A stretch of DNA of 5,646 bases, taken from contig JALHEL010000126.1 in the NCBI GenBank assembly GCA_022837205.1, positions 1 to 5,646 of the forward strand, given 5' to 3'. The notes beneath the pieces are model-generated. The model did not search any database. It was given only the letters and a program-made list of their open reading frames with translations, and was not told where the DNA came from. This document shows, one piece after another, positions 5,261-5,646 of the stretch. Source of the DNA: Leptolinea sp. (GTDB lineage: Bacteria > Chloroflexota > Anaerolineae > Anaerolineales > Anaerolineaceae). The translations under genes and the position numbers were made by a program. The first letter of the stretch is position 1, and the number at the start of each line of letters is the position of its first letter.

Positions 5261-5646
5261 ATGAACATTCATCCAAATTATTTTTATTCAAAGAATGACG
5301 AATGGGTTTCGGTCGAAGGAAATAAAGCCACAATCGGAATTTCGGATTATGCGCAGGATTCGCTTTCAGACATTGTATTTGTCGAAATCAGCGTTTCCGC
5401 CGGGGATTCACTTGCGGCGGAAGACAATATCGGAACCATTGAATCCGTCAAAGCCGCATCGGATATCTACACTCCCGTCGCAGGCACCGTTACGGAGATT
5501 AATAATAAGGTAATCGATTCACCCGAGCTGCTGAATCGGGATCCTTTCGGAGAAGCCTGGCTGATCAAATTAAGCAGCGATACAGGGTTTGATACTTCTC
5601 ATTTAATGGACGCAGACGCATACCGAAAATATTGCGAAGATCGAGG
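5261..5646 (+). CDS. gcvH: Glycine cleavage system H protein (partial, stop not reached)
   Basis: GcvH is the lipoyl-bearing shuttle of the glycine cleavage system. Its lipoyl arm takes the aminomethyl group from the P protein, presents it to the T protein and is reoxidised by the L protein, in the cytosol. The frame reads 128 codons to the window edge; the family is usually 125-130 residues, so only a few codons and the stop are missing. Diagnostic parts are the N-terminal HPNYFYSKNDEWV (4-16), IGISDYAQDSLSDIVFVE (25-42), the lipoylation loop IESVKAASDIYTPVAG (60-75) with K64 as the predicted lipoyl lysine, and LLNRDPFGEAWLIKL (90-104). GGAGGG (5249-5254) lies 6 nt before the ATG, and an in-frame TGA just upstream excludes an earlier start. 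Other gcv genes may follow beyond the edge; nothing here shows that. Confidence 0.96.
   Translation, partial: MNIHPNYFYSKNDEWVSVEGNKATIGISDYAQDSLSDIVFVEISVSAGDSLAAEDNIGTIESVKAASDIYTPVAGTVTEINNKVIDSPELLNRDPFGEAWLIKLSSDTGFDTSHLMDADAYRKYCEDR

Overview
The window looks like a fragment of a bacterial chromosome, moderate to low in G+C. The best lineage clue is the partial gene at the left edge. It is a GHMP-superfamily mevalonate (di)phosphate decarboxylase of the sort I associate with Chloroflexota (Anaerolineae/Roseiflexus) and archaea. Together with gcvH and an RgpF-type glycan gene, this makes an anaerolinean-like Chloroflexota a reasonable guess. It is an inference from family resemblance, not a search result.

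Layout, left to right. (1) 1-479, minus: N-terminal half of the decarboxylase of isoprenoid synthesis, with a candidate promoter at 515-542. (2) 480-761: AT-rich non-coding DNA with a weak terminator candidate for the next operon. (3) 762-2224, minus: a two-gene AbiE-type (type IV) toxin-antitoxin operon, antitoxin/repressor abiEi first, then nucleotidyltransferase toxin abiEii, overlapping by 13 nt. Its promoter is buried in a perfect 17-bp inverted repeat (2223-2261) that reaches into the antitoxin start codon. This is the most striking non-coding signal here. (4) 2280-2595: non-coding, with a promoter and a 10-bp inverted repeat just before the next operon. (5) 2596-4832, plus: a two-gene surface-glycan unit, a GT-B glycosyltransferase and an RgpF-type (rhamnan synthesis F) protein, closed by a strong bidirectional terminator (4837-4879). 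(6) 4885-5109, minus: a 74-residue very acidic orphan protein with an excellent Shine-Dalgarno and its own promoter. (7) 5261 to the right edge, plus: gcvH, the lipoyl carrier of the glycine cleavage system, nearly complete but cut before its stop.

The AbiE pair is visibly more AT-rich than its flanks (for example 15 G+C in 1801-1860 against 35 in 1-60 and 32 in 5401-5460). It sits between core-metabolism and glycan genes, as expected for an acquired defence/stability module. The two glycan genes probably act together on a cell-surface polysaccharide. I do not see a CRISPR array, a tRNA or rRNA, a transposase or an origin. No wholly new multi-gene system is evident; the points most worth following are the AbiE operator, the RgpF N-terminal region and the small acidic protein.
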